Assembly (NCBI GenBank): GCA_934047225.1
Contig: OW203992.1
Span: forward strand, 21,441,501 to 21,505,500
Reading direction: 5' to 3'
Length of the DNA: 64,000 bases
Source of the DNA: Ypsolopha sequella
Lineage: Eukaryota > Arthropoda > Insecta > Lepidoptera > Ypsolophidae
Under the pieces are notes generated by a model that had not been told where the DNA came from, did no database searches, and worked only from the letters and a program-made list of their open reading frames with translations. The translations under genes and the position numbers were made by a program. Numbering within the stretch: position 1 is the stretch's first letter; the number at the start of each line of letters is the position of its first letter. Below, in pieces: positions 1 through 10,254 of this stretch.

Positions 1-1338
1 ATCGATGAAATGATTCGTGTCTTTAATGTGTGATCGAAGATTTTTAACGAGTGGTTGGAGATGATGGTCCACAAATGCTGATATGCGTTCAGTTGGTGAA
101 TCGTATGAAGCAACTATTGGACGGCCAGGGTGATTTGGTTTATGGATTTTAGGTAGCATATAAAAGTGTGGGGTTCTCGGATGACTCGGAAGCATCAGTA
201 ACTTGTCTTTTTCTGAGAGGCCCTCAGCTGTTCCTTTGGCCTGGACAATATCCTCAACAATACTCATGACCTGGTCACATGGGTCACCCGGTGCTACACT
301 ATAAAAGGTCGTGTCCGTAAGCTGGCGCAGCCCTTCTTCTATGTAATCGCTTTTATTAAGAATTACTGTGGCTGATCCCTTATCTGCTGGAAGTATAATT
401 ATGTTTTCATTGGTTTGAAGTTTTTTGAGGGATAATCGTTCTTCTTTTGATAAATTATCTGAGGAGTCTTGAAGGTTGTTGATGAATCTGTCATCGGATA
501 ATTTAGATAGGATACTGGTCATGAAAGTTTCAATGGGATGATTAGTAGGCAGTGGGGGTGGTTCATTCGATGATGGTGGTTTAAAGGTTTTTAATGCGGC
601 ATGTATGTTGTCTTCTGAAGATGCGGTGCGTGATTTCCAATATAGCTTCCATCGTAAATTTCTACCGAAGTCAATGAAATCATTTAGCAATTTAATTCGG
701 TCAAGTTTTTTTGTGGGGCAAAAGCTTAAGCCTTTGTTAATGAGTTCTTGATCAGTTCTGGTTAGGTGTAATGATGATAGATTAACAATGGTATTTTCGT
801 TTGTTTTTTTATTATTATTTATATTTATTTCTGGTGGTCCTGGAATGCTAAACGGGTGTGAAAGATTTGTTGGAGTCAGATTTAGATTGGAGAATTCATT
901 GGAATGTTGGTATTGTATGGGTAAAGTTATATGTTTATCGTGGTAATAAGTAAAAAGGTTCTTTAATTTTCGAGAAAGTCTGACATGTTCATGTTCAAGT
1001 CTGCAGGCAGCATTTGATGTAATATTTTGAACTTCGAGGAATAAGTGGGGGTATGCTATCAAGGTTATTTTTAATATGTTGTCCAGGTTGTTTTTTTCAT
1101 GTGTACATAGATAGAAATACTGTATATAGAGCATATGTGTGGTGTGTAGAGCGTTAACAAGATTTACTGATATCATATGTTTTCTAATTATCGACGGCAT
1201 TGTGTGAATTGGTATTTTAGGGATCAGCCCTTTTGGCGCTGCGCCCACTTCCAAACATTTACCTAAAAACTGAACATGCTTATAATATTGTAGTAGTTTA
1301 TTGATGGTTACTTTAATTTTGTTTATAATTTCTTTCAT
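1..1338 (-). CDS. PLE reverse transcriptase/endonuclease ORF, partial (N-terminal 446 codons)
   Basis: The ATG is at 1336-1338 on the minus strand, and the frame runs open to the window edge. It matches codons 1-446 of the intact ORF in copy B without any indel. Two of the three substitutions seen are synonymous and one changes a Leu (copy B) to Pro. The part present covers the N-terminal region and the first RT motifs; the catalytic FIDD box and GIY-YIG domain would lie outside the window. Nothing visible shows it is broken, so it may be a second intact ORF, but the truncation prevents certainty. Confidence 0.8.
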   Translation of the reverse strand, partial: MKEIINKIKVTINKLLQYYKHVQFLGKCLEVGAAPKGLIPKIPIHTMPSIIRKHMISVNLVNALHTTHMLYIQYFYLCTHEKNNLDNILKITLIAYPHLFLEVQNITSNAACRLEHEHVRLSRKLKNLFTYYHDKHITLPIQYQHSNEFSNLNLTPTNLSHPFSIPGPPEININNNKKTNENTIVNLSSLHLTRTDQELINKGLSFCPTKKLDRIKLLNDFIDFGRNLRWKLYWKSRTASSEDNIHAALKTFKPPSSNEPPPLPTNHPIETFMTSILSKLSDDRFINNLQDSSDNLSKEERLSLKKLQTNENIIILPADKGSATVILNKSDYIEEGLRQLTDTTFYSVAPGDPCDQVMSIVEDIVQAKGTAEGLSEKDKLLMLPSHPRTPHFYMLPKIHKPNHPGRPIVASYDSPTERISAFVDHHLQPLVKNLRSHIKDTNHFID

Positions 1339-2098
1339 GATATGAATACTCTTTGAGGAGAAAGCACAATTGATTTATGGTTTTATAAAATACTAAAGAT
1401 TAATAATTTTGTGACAGAGTTGTTTATCTGTTGCCGGTGGAGACGAAAATGGTATTTGCTCGGTATTCAAGACGAAGTTTATGTAGAAATATTGTTGTTA
1501 AATCTGTTATTTCTGCGTTGCAAGGATCAGGAAGTCTTGTAGATCAGATCCAGTGTATCACTATAGTTCTTTGTTTCTCCGTTAAATATGCATATGATTT
1601 ACGTTCTTTCGAATAAATTGATGGAGAAAAATTATATTTAGAAGATGTGCGAAGAAAATCAATGTCGTGTTTGGTAAGAACGGCTTGAAATAGAACGAAC
1701 GTCGGCTCCAGTTATGTATCCGTCTGAGATGAGTGTGACATCAAGTTCAAAATATCTTTTTTCAAGATCACTGGCAGTGGATTTATCGGTTCACCAATGT
1801 TAGCCGATGGATTGTCTCGGTTGTAGGCAAGAAGTGTTTGTAAAGCTTTCGTTGTAAAGTTCCTTATCATGCGATTCATGCGAGTGTAGTTTCTTTCTGT
1901 TCGCTTGCTAGGTAGTCAGTAGGAGATACTTTTTCGTAATAAATTATTTAAACACTCTTCGTTGTGTTATTTTTATAATTATATATATCGCTTTTGCGAG
2001 AAACAACATAAACTGATAATAGACTTTTCTTGTCTTTTCGATTAAAGAAATTATATATATATATATACGAAAACACAAAAAATATAATTATAGGTGAG
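1..2098 (-). mobile_element. Penelope-like element, tandem copy A (cut by window edge)
   Basis: Positions 1-2090 repeat 3723-5812 at a constant offset of 3722 with only a handful of substitutions, so this is a second copy of the same element, head-to-tail with copy B. Read on the minus strand it has a roughly 750-bp leader (2090 to 1339) and then the start of the element ORF. The leader is shared by A and B, which fits the terminal repeat ('pLTR') organisation known for Penelope-like elements. Three differences from B within the ORF part are visible (near positions 141, 668 and 1235). The rest of the copy lies left of the window. Confidence 0.9.
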
Positions 2099-5000
2099 TA
2101 GTAAAATATATTTCGACCACTAATTGTGGTCGGCATCAGTTACACAATTTAAATAAAACTTAAAAATTAATAATTATAAATTATAGATACGTATGATACT
2201 GAATATTTTATTTTTGTAATGATGACAGTAGCAGTGATTGATAGGAAATGGAAGAAGGTCTTATTAAGAAGTTTGCATTGTTTTTTGTGCTGACTCCTCG
2301 TAAATATCAATGCTGCTTGTTCAGGCCCGGACCGTAGTGGGCACCAAGTGACCAAATATAGGATCCTTCCCATGTCCGTAGTTGAGTGTCTGTCAGTGGA
2401 GGTGAAAATGATTTGATTATTCGTGCGGTGAAGCAATTATTGAATGGATGGTTATGAAGTCGAGCGTGGGTGGGGATTGGCAGAGTGTTGTTTGTAATAG
2501 AGTCGCATGTGTGTCGGTGTTGGTTGATTCGGATGTGGAGAGCGTTTTTTGTTTCGCCGATGTAGAATGCAGGACAGTGCCTGCATTCTAGTATGTAAAT
2601 GCAGTTGGATGTTTTGCATGTGCTGTTAGGTTGTGCATGGTATGTGTTTCTGGTGTGGTGTGTGTTGATGGCTGTGGCTGTGTTAATAATTGCGCATGTT
2701 TTGCATCGTGGCCGTCGGCATGGTGAAGTGCCAGGAGATATGTATGTGTTTTGAGAAGGGATGCTTTTTGTGTGAGTGAGTAGAGATTTGATGTTTGGGT
2801 TTTGTCTGTAGCATATTTGGGTGTTGTGTGGTAGGAGATCTTTTGTTTCGTCATTGTGTGTTAAGATTGGAAGGAAGTCTTTGATCAGTTTTTGTAGTTT
2901 GTAGCTGCCATGGAAGTAAGTTGTGATCAGACGTGGTTGATTTTGTGTGTTTCGTTTTGTTCTGTTGTTTTGGTTGTGAAATCTGGGCCGGTTATGTATG
3001 TGTTTTGTCAGGAAGTTATTTGGGTAGTTTCTGTTGAGTAAACCAGTATGTATTTTGTTTTGATAGGAATCTAGAGCATTTTGTGTATTGCAGATCCGAC
3101 GGCCACGGAGTGATAATGAATATGGTATGGACTTTTTTAAATGAGGAGGATGGCAGCTATTGAAATGTAAATACTGAAGGTTGTTGGTCGGTTTGAAATG
3201 AACAGATGTAGTGATATTATTGTTTGCCTCTAAAGTTATGTCAACATCCAAAAATGTAATGGTCTTAGTGGATGTTTCATGGGTGAATTTGAGTGAGCTA
3301 TGGTTGTTTAGTCTTGTCAAAAAGTTGTCGAGAGAGTATTGATCATGTGGCCAAATCATGAATATGTCATCTATGAATCTTTTCCAGACCAAGGGCTGCT
3401 GAGGTTCCGTCGCTAAAAAGCTATTTTCGATAGAAGCCATATATATGTTGGCATAACTGGGAGCCATCCGAGTACCCATTGCCGTTCCTTTTTTTTGGTG
3501 ATAAAATTCATTTTCGAATGTAAAATAGTTATGTTTTAGTATAATTTCGGCAAGTTCTGTAATAAAGTCAGAGGATGGTTGGTGGGGTGGTGGTCGGTTA
3601 TTTAGATGATCGCGTAGCGCGTCGAGGCCAGCGGCATGTGGGATGTTTGTGTATAATGATGTGACATCTATTGTTACTAGTATTAATGGTGTGTTTGTGG
3701 GTAGATGAAGAGTTCCAATGATATCGATGAAATGATTCGTGTCTTTAATGTGTGATCGAAGATTTTTAACGAGTGGTTGGAGATGATGGTCCACAAATGC
3801 TGATATGCGTTCAGTTGGTGAATCGTATGAAGCAACTATTGGACGGCCAGGGTGATTTGGTTTGTGGATTTTAGGTAGCATATAAAAGTGTGGGGTTCTC
3901 GGATGACTCGGAAGCATCAGTAACTTGTCTTTTTCTGAGAGGCCCTCAGCTGTTCCTTTGGCCTGGACAATATCCTCAACAATACTCATGACCTGGTCAC
4001 ATGGGTCACCCGGTGCTACACTATAAAAGGTCGTGTCCGTAAGCTGGCGCAGCCCTTCTTCTATGTAATCGCTTTTATTAAGAATTACTGTGGCTGATCC
4101 CTTATCTGCTGGAAGTATAATTATGTTTTCATTGGTTTGAAGTTTTTTGAGGGATAATCGTTCTTCTTTTGATAAATTATCTGAGGAGTCTTGAAGGTTG
4201 TTGATGAATCTGTCATCGGATAATTTAGATAGGATACTGGTCATGAAAGTTTCAATGGGATGATTAGTAGGCAGTGGGGGTGGTTCATTCGATGATGGTG
4301 GTTTAAAGGTTTTTAATGCGGCATGTATGTTGTCTTCTGAAGATGCGGTGCGTGATTTCCAATATAGCTTCCATCGTAAATTTCTACCAAAGTCAATGAA
4401 ATCATTTAGCAATTTAATTCGGTCAAGTTTTTTTGTGGGGCAAAAGCTTAAGCCTTTGTTAATGAGTTCTTGATCAGTTCTGGTTAGGTGTAATGATGAT
4501 AGATTAACAATGGTATTTTCGTTTGTTTTTTTATTATTATTTATATTTATTTCTGGTGGTCCTGGAATGCTAAACGGGTGTGAAAGATTTGTTGGAGTCA
4601 GATTTAGATTGGAGAATTCATTGGAATGTTGGTATTGTATGGGTAAAGTTATATGTTTATCGTGGTAATAAGTAAAAAGGTTCTTTAATTTTCGAGAAAG
4701 TCTGACATGTTCATGTTCAAGTCTGCAGGCAGCATTTGATGTAATATTTTGAACTTCGAGGAATAAGTGGGGGTATGCTATCAAGGTTATTTTTAATATG
4801 TTGTCCAGGTTGTTTTTTTCATGTGTACATAGATAGAAATACTGTATATAGAGCATATGTGTGGTGTGTAGAGCGTTAACAAGATTTACTGATATCATAT
4901 GTTTTCTAATTATCGACGGCATTGTGTGAATTGGTATTTTAGGGATCAGCCCTTTTAGCGCTGCGCCCACTTCCAAACATTTACCTAAAAACTGAACATG

Positions 5001-5818
5001 CTTATAATATTGTAGTAGTTTATTGATGGTTACTTTAATTTTGTTTATAATTTCTTTCATGATATGAATACTCTTTGAGGAGAAAGCACAATTGATTTAT
5101 GGTTTTATAAAATACTAAAGATTAATAATTTTGTGACAGAGTTGTTTATCTGTTGCCGGTGGAGACGAAAATGGTATTTGCTCGGTATTCAAGACGAAGT
5201 TTATGTAGAAATATTGTTGTTAAATCTGTTATTTCTGCGTTGCAAGGATCAGGAAGTCTTGTAGATCAGATCCAGTGTATCACTATAGTTCTTTGTTTCT
5301 CCGTTAAATATGCATATGATTTACGTTCTTTCGAATAAATTGATGGAGAAAAATTATATTTAGAAGATGTGCGAAGAAAATCAATGTCGTGTTTGGCAAG
5401 AACGGCTTGAAATAGAACGAACGTCGGCTCCAGTTATGTATCCGTCTGAGATGAGTGTGACATCAAGTTCAAAATATCTTTTTTCAAGATCACTGGCAGT
5501 GGATTTATCGGTTCACCAATGTTAGCCGATGGATTGTCTCGGTTGTAGGCAAGAAGTGTTTGTAAAGCTTTCGTTGTAAAGTTCCTTATCATGCGATTCA
5601 TGCGAGTGTAGTTTCTTTCTGTTCGCTTGCTAGGTAGTCAGTAGGAGATACTTTTTCGTAATAAATTATTTAAACACTCTTCGTTGTGTTATTTTTATAA
5701 TTATATATATCGCTTTTGCGAGAAACAACATAAACTGATAATAGACTTTTCTTGTCTTTTCGATTAAAGAAATTATATATATATATATACGAAAACACAA
5801 AAAATATAATTTAGGTGA
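2099..5818 (-). mobile_element. Penelope-like element, copy B (apparently full unit)
   Basis: On the minus strand the unit runs from the leader beginning near 5818, through the ORF (5060-2307), to a 3' tail ending near 2099, where it joins the leader of copy A. Its upstream end abuts the inverted copy C at 5818/5819, giving an inverted junction with a few bases shared (gatgg). Tandem units plus an inverted, 5'-truncated flanking unit are characteristic of Penelope-like elements. Near-identity between A and B, and identity of the encoded C-terminus between B and C, point to a recent insertion. Confidence 0.9.
2307..5060 (-). CDS. Penelope-like element RT plus GIY-YIG endonuclease polyprotein, 917 aa, intact
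   Basis: A single open frame from ATG at 5060. Visible RT blocks, N to C: PADKGSATV, then PHFYMLPKIHKP and GRPIVAS, motif A as VTIDVTSLYTNIPH, motif B as KGTAMGTRMAPSYANIY, motif C as FIDDIF (catalytic Asp564-Asp565), then TFLDVDI. After RT comes a basic linker with a Cys cluster (CRRPRCKTC), then a GIY-YIG-type nuclease: IYILEC followed by YIGET (YIG at 833-835) and a downstream Arg-His-rich helix. RT plus C-terminal GIY-YIG is the diagnostic architecture of canonical Penelope elements. The length is normal to long for the family. No stop or frameshift is present, so this copy could supply active enzyme; expression is not shown. Confidence 0.93.
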   Translation of the reverse strand: MKEIINKIKVTINKLLQYYKHVQFLGKCLEVGAALKGLIPKIPIHTMPSIIRKHMISVNLVNALHTTHMLYIQYFYLCTHEKNNLDNILKITLIAYPHLFLEVQNITSNAACRLEHEHVRLSRKLKNLFTYYHDKHITLPIQYQHSNEFSNLNLTPTNLSHPFSIPGPPEININNNKKTNENTIVNLSSLHLTRTDQELINKGLSFCPTKKLDRIKLLNDFIDFGRNLRWKLYWKSRTASSEDNIHAALKTFKPPSSNEPPPLPTNHPIETFMTSILSKLSDDRFINNLQDSSDNLSKEERLSLKKLQTNENIIILPADKGSATVILNKSDYIEEGLRQLTDTTFYSVAPGDPCDQVMSIVEDIVQAKGTAEGLSEKDKLLMLPSHPRTPHFYMLPKIHKPNHPGRPIVASYDSPTERISAFVDHHLQPLVKNLRSHIKDTNHFIDIIGTLHLPTNTPLILVTIDVTSLYTNIPHAAGLDALRDHLNNRPPPHQPSSDFITELAEIILKHNYFTFENEFYHQKKGTAMGTRMAPSYANIYMASIENSFLATEPQQPLVWKRFIDDIFMIWPHDQYSLDNFLTRLNNHSSLKFTHETSTKTITFLDVDITLEANNNITTSVHFKPTNNLQYLHFNSCHPPHLKKSIPYSLSLRGRRICNTQNALDSYQNKIHTGLLNRNYPNNFLTKHIHNRPRFHNQNNRTKRNTQNQPRLITTYFHGSYKLQKLIKDFLPILTHNDETKDLLPHNTQICYRQNPNIKSLLTHTKSIPSQNTYISPGTSPCRRPRCKTCAIINTATAINTHHTRNTYHAQPNSTCKTSNCIYILECRHCPAFYIGETKNALHIRINQHRHTCDSITNNTLPIPTHARLHNHPFNNCFTARIIKSFSPPLTDTQLRTWEGSYIWSLGAHYGPGLNKQH

Positions 5819-5819
5819 G

Positions 5820-6980
5820 ATGGCTCCCAGTTATGCCAACATATATATGGCTTCTATCGAAAATAGCTTTTTAGCGACGGAACCTCAGCAGCCCTTGGTC
5901 TGGAAAAGATTCATAGATGACATATTCATGATTTGGCCACATGATCAATACTCTCTCGACAACTTTTTGACAAGACTAAACAACCATAGCTCACTCAAAT
6001 TCACCCATGAAACATCCACTAAGACCATTACATTTTTGGATGTTGACATAACTTTAGAGGCAAACAATAATATCACTACATCTGTTCATTTCAAACCGAC
6101 CAACAACCTTCAGTATTTACATTTCAATAGCTGCCATCCTCCTCATTTAAAAAAGTCCATACCATATTCATTATCACTCCGTGGCCGTCGGATCTGCAAT
6201 ACACAAAATGCTCTAGATTCCTATCAAAACAAAATACATACTGGTTTACTCAACAGAAACTACCCAAATAACTTCCTGACAAAACACATACATAACCGGC
6301 CCAGATTTCACAACCAAAACAACAGAACAAAACGAAACACACAAAATCAACCACGTCTGATCACAACTTACTTCCATGGCAGCTACAAACTACAAAAACT
6401 GATCAAAGACTTCCTTCCAATCTTAACACACAATGACGAAACAAAAGATCTCCTACCACACAACACCCAAATATGCTACAGACAAAACCCAAACATCAAA
6501 TCTCTACTCACTCACACAAAAAGCATCCCTTCTCAAAACACATACATATCTCCTGGCACTTCACCATGCCGACGGCCACGATGCAAAACATGCGCAATTA
6601 TTAACACAGCCACAGCCATCAACACACACCACACCAGAAACACATACCATGCACAACCTAACAGCACATGCAAAACATCCAACTGCATTTACATACTAGA
6701 ATGCAGACACTGTCCTGCATTCTACATCGGCGAAACAAAAAACGCTCTCCACATCCGAATCAACCAACACCGACACACATGCGACTCTATTACAAACAAC
6801 ACTCTGCCAATCCCCACCCACGCTCGACTTCATAACCATCCATTCAATAATTGCTTCACCGCACGAATAATCAAATCATTTTCACCTCCACTGACAGACA
6901 CTCAACTACGGACATGGGAAGGATCCTATATTTGGTCACTTGGTGCCCACTACGGTCCGGGCCTGAACAAGCAGCATTGA
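5820..6980 (+). pseudogene. PLE ORF fragment, C-terminal 386 codons
   Basis: The frame encodes the same C-terminal 386 residues as copy B, with no difference visible in translation: the second half of RT including FIDDIF, the Cys cluster and the complete GIY-YIG domain. The ATG at 5820 is the internal Met of motif B, which happens to sit at the truncation point. RT motifs before motif B are missing, so no working RT is expected. The GIY-YIG domain alone is complete. I treat it as a dead fragment. Confidence 0.85.
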
Positions 6981-7147
6981 TATTTACGAGGAGTCAGCAC
7001 AAAAAACAATGCAAACTTCTTAATAAGACCTTCTTCCATTTCCTATCAATCACTGCTACTGTCATCATTACAAAAATAAAATATTCAGTATCATACGTAT
7101 CTATAATTTATAATTATTAATTTTTAAGTTTTATTTAAATTGTGTAA

Positions 7148-7176
7148 CTGATGCCGACCACAATTAGTGGTCGAAA
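7148..7176 (+). ncRNA. Hammerhead-like hairpin in the PLE terminal region
   Basis: In element-sense orientation the sequence has ctgatg (7148-7153), a 6-bp stem gaccac/gtggtc (7156-7161 with 7167-7172) closed by aatta, then gaaa (7173-7176). Self-cleaving hammerhead ribozymes are known in Penelope terminal repeats, and their core is CUGANGA, stem II, GAAA. Here the A after ctgatg is replaced by cc, and I could not fold convincing stems I and III. Motif placement supports a hammerhead relative; activity is doubtful. The same hairpin occurs on the minus strand at 2115-2131 at the B/A junction. Confidence 0.35.
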
Positions 7177-7242
7177 TATATTTTACTACTCACCTATAAT
7201 TATATTTTTTGTGTTTTCGTATATATATATATATAATTTTTT

Positions 7243-8344
7243 AGTTTTCTCACTTTTGTTTTGGAAATATTTTGAACAATTTCAAAATTTTCATATTTTT
7301 TTTACACCGTGATATGTGGGCAAATTAATGATATTTTGTTCCAAATTTTATGTCTTTATTTTTAACGGTGCTAAAGTTATGAGGCTGTGACATGTGGACG
7401 GACGGACGGAAAACGGAGTCTCACCGTAAAGAATCCTTTTGTACCTTTTGGGTACAGAACCATAAAAACGTCCGTGGTTTTCACTTCCAAAAGTTGTAAG
7501 AATAATGAAAAACCCCCATAGTTTCAACCAATCAGAGATCGCATTGAAAACTCAGTTGGTGGACTTGCTTATCTCAGTTGGTGGACTTGCTTATGCGTCT
7601 CCTTTATGTAAATTACTATTGTTACATCTGTTTCAAATAAAATTTTCACTTGGACTATAATACACCTAGTAAATTACACATATTTTTAATTATTTTAGTA
7701 GACTGATGCCGAAAAAAAGTTCTAAACATATCTCCCAAAATATGATTTGAATGTGTTTTTAAACTTCTATATACCTAAATACATATAAAAAATAAAATAT
7801 TGTTATGTTCTTAATTTTTAATAACGATATTTGGCTTAGCACAATGAAATCCGTTACTAGAACAATAAGTTGATGTCATGTTTTAGTAATCTGAATGTAC
7901 TTGCTGGAGATTTTTGTTTAAGAATAAAATAAATGAATATGCGTCCAAGCCACGGCTTTTTTTCTTGCACAAAAAATGTATTAAACTTTGTTTCATTAAT
8001 AGGGCGCCTCTTTCCAGCGACATCCGAAAATGACTCTATTAATAAAATTATTTCTCCTTAACGGTATGTTTGAAAATTAAAAAATATACATTATTAGTTA
8101 AAATATAATAAACAAATTTATTTAAGGAAATTATTGTCGCATATAAGAAACAGCATGAAAATATTGTTCAAAGTCAAGCTGTTTTTAGACTAAACTTAAG
8201 TAAAATTTGTTATTTCTTTGAAACCACTAATGGTATTTGTATGGCCCTTGCAATAAAATACATGGAAAATATTGCTTAGAAAGAAAAATTGTGGATTTTT
8301 TTCCATCCATCGCGTCCATGTAAAAAGTATTATTTTCTCGCGAC
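7243..8344. other. Non-coding, repeat-derived interval
   Basis: No gene was found. 7300-7470 is a dispersed repeat ending in a 'gggtacagaaccataaaa' variant of a tail seen several times in this window, with a short GGAC repeat at 7397-7410. At 7551-7596 a 22-bp unit (ctcagttggtggacttgctt plus at) is duplicated in tandem. The remainder is AT-rich with no supported feature. Confidence 0.5.
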
Positions 8345-8890
8345 GGTCGTTATGCAATGCGCGCTGATATGAACGTTATTTCAATATCGTTTCTGGCGAT
8401 ATTTGTACCGACAGAGATCGACTTAAGGCGATTACCATTAGCAGCTCGATATTTGTCAGTACGAATATCAACGGAAACGACATTGAAATAACGTTTATAT
8501 CAGCGCGCAATGCATAGTGGCTGTTACGACGCTCGCTGCGTCCTTGAAAGGGCGAAATAGGAGAAAATTATACTTTGGACGTGATTGTTCGATTGAATAA
8601 TCCTATGTTATGTTTATAGCTATCAAGTTTATCTATTTATCAAAGCATAAATGAATTCAATCGGCCTAGCCACTTAGGAGCAGTAGGAAATTCAGGCCAA
8701 AAAACACCATTTAGTTAATACATTTTTTCATGTAGAAGTTTTGGTGGTATGCAATAAAAAAATGTTGCATATGTTGTCTAAGAGCTGATTATTCATAATG
8801 CATTTTTTGCATTGGCCGTAAACGAGGAGTAGGCTTTAGAAAGTACCCATTTGGCAATAGTAAGGCCCTTAAGGTCGTTGGCGACTACCT
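8345..8890. repeat. Dispersed repeat R, copy 1 (contains a fold-back)
   Basis: About 500 bp here reappears at 32835-33316 with roughly 10 percent divergence, and in more degraded form at about 55918-56340. Shared landmarks include 'ggctgttacgacgctcgctg' and 'gtaggctttagaaagtaccc'. Inside copy 1, 8353-8410 and 8458-8512 are imperfect inverted repeats. The 3' part encodes, on the minus strand, a serine-protease-like peptide described separately. Confidence 0.7.
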
Positions 8891-9092
8891 GCCCCTTAAT
8901 GAATGATACACAACGGTGAAGGCAAACTTGTGCTCCAGACATTCCGCCAATTATTTTAGCTTCCAATTCTTGTAGAATAATAAAGTTTACACGATTTATT
9001 ACTAACATTTGCACTGGCACTGGGCGCCCTTTGGCGAAAATAACTTCATAGTGCTCCCGTGTTACGGAGAATTCTAGTATCGGAGCACACAT
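8793..9092 (-). pseudogene. Serine protease N-terminal exon relic
   Basis: The minus-strand frame contains LEAKIIGG, which resembles the activation-site peptide of the protease at 14085 (MEAKIVGG). It is followed at the usual distance by [10 protein letters not shown], where active S1 proteases have W-V-L-(S/T)-A-A-H-C. The catalytic His and following Cys are gone (KAYS), the upstream half of the frame resembles nothing, and there is no convincing signal peptide. Its last third is shared with repeat copy 33240-33316. I read it as a gene fragment captured by, or caught next to, a dispersed repeat. It runs opposite to the protease exon at 9321. Confidence 0.5.
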
Positions 9093-9320
9093 ATTCGAAT
9101 TTATTATTATGTGCTAAGTTGTTAGTTTTACAGTCTAAGAAAGAATCTGTTAATGTGTCGGAAGCCTGCTTTGGGTATTATTAGTCCCAAATTTTTTTTT
9201 TCTCTAATTTTTTATTTTACTAACCCTAGGATAGGCCTAATTAAGTTTTTTCTGTAATATTTACCATTTAAGTAAATAAATAAACAAATAAAAATAAATA
9301 AAAATTCATTTGTTTTCCAG

Positions 9321-9498
9321 GAAATTAGTGGGAATAGTATCCCATGGCGATGGATGTGCGAAAAAGGATAAACCCTCAGTTTACAGCAGTGTGTGGTACT
9401 TCAGGGACTGGATCAAAAAATCTTTGCAGCAGTTCCATCGTAATTACTGTAAATATGAGTCGTCGCGAGGTAATTTTAGCATTAATAACGCTGCGTGA
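9321..9498 (+). CDS. Terminal exon of a trypsin-like serine protease paralogue
   Basis: A textbook acceptor (tgttttccag at 9311-9320) precedes 178 nt that translate, in the phase used by exon 4 of the gene at 14085, to KLVGIVSHGDGCAKKDKPSV and continue to a stop at 9496-9498. It parallels LIVGITSHGEECARKNKPSI in that gene. The peptide is the last segment of an S1 protease: the beta strand with Gly216-type motif, a Cys, and the C-terminal helix with a WI motif. The matching GDSG exon is not found between 7243 and 9320. The upstream exons may lie left of the window, which would put the Penelope array inside this gene's last intron. Otherwise this is an orphan exon. No AATAAA was seen nearby. 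Confidence 0.65.
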
Positions 9499-10028
9499 TG
9501 TATTTAAACACGTTAAATGAAAAAAAAAAAACTTTTTTAAAACAATGTCTTAAGGGGCTATACCGTGGAAATTGACACTTTTTGAAGTTATTTATCTGCT
9601 CTTTTAATGAAGTTCCAAGTAAAATAAATTAGTATAACAATTTTGGGACCTTTTACTAGATTTTGGTCTATCAGAAACGCGATAGGAGAAATTTCATTCA
9701 ATAGAAATAATTATTGAAATCAGGTCTAAATTTACACTTTTTTTGATATTCTGACATATAGGATAGCATACAGACTTGAAAAATATTTATTTAGATGGGT
9801 TTTAACTACGCCTAAATTACAGGTTATGGAATTTTTAGTAGCTATTTTAGTTAATTTTGCATTAATTTAAAACCGACTTTTTGTCAATTTTCCCCGATTC
9901 CGTCCCTTTCGCAGTGCGGGTCTTTCTGCCTGGAGTTACGGGGACCTTTGCTAGCACGGTATATCACCTTAAGTAATTTGTCTCTTTGCAGTTGCATTAG
10001 GCTTACATTATTATGACTCTTACATAGA
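9499..10028. other. No recognisable feature
   Basis: AT-rich non-coding sequence downstream of the protease exon. I see no open frame, splice-bounded exon or inverted repeat that I can support. Confidence 0.5.
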
Positions 10029-10254
10029 GTGTCAAGATGAAGTTGCGGAAGCCGGAAACTCCAGCTTCCTCTATATTTATACGAACATCTTATCGTAAAA
10101 ACAAATTGTGAAATCGAGAAAAAAAAAAACAGTTGTTTATATATTTTGTTTGGCAGCTATGTAACTTTTCTATGGAACAGCTGATTTATTTTTCGAGATT
10201 TGAGGATTGGTTCCATAGTAAAAGTTTCCGGCTTCCGCAAATTCGTCTTAACAC
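10029..10254. repeat. Fold-back MITE family B, copy 1
   Basis: Ends are inverted: gttgcggaagccggaaact near 10042 and its reverse complement gtttccggcttccgcaa near 10226, bounded by gtgt and acac. A diverged second copy lies at 32410-32646. It contains no coding capacity. Confidence 0.75.

Larger units (their letters stand above)
5819..7242 (+). mobile_element. Penelope-like element, inverted 5'-truncated copy C
   Basis: From 5819 the plus strand equals the reverse complement of copy B, starting inside RT motif B (MAPSYANIY) and running through the 3' tail and about 40 bp of the next leader to the TA-rich run at 7220-7240. There it leaves the element and enters unrelated sequence. The upstream boundary is the inverted junction with copy B. 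5' truncation with an attached inverted copy is expected for target-primed Penelope insertions. Confidence 0.9.

Noticed and set aside
1431..1616. 61-codon plus-strand frame repeated at 5153-5338
   Set aside because: It opens with TTG, lies in the Penelope leader on the antisense strand, is identical in both copies because the DNA is, and has no motif.
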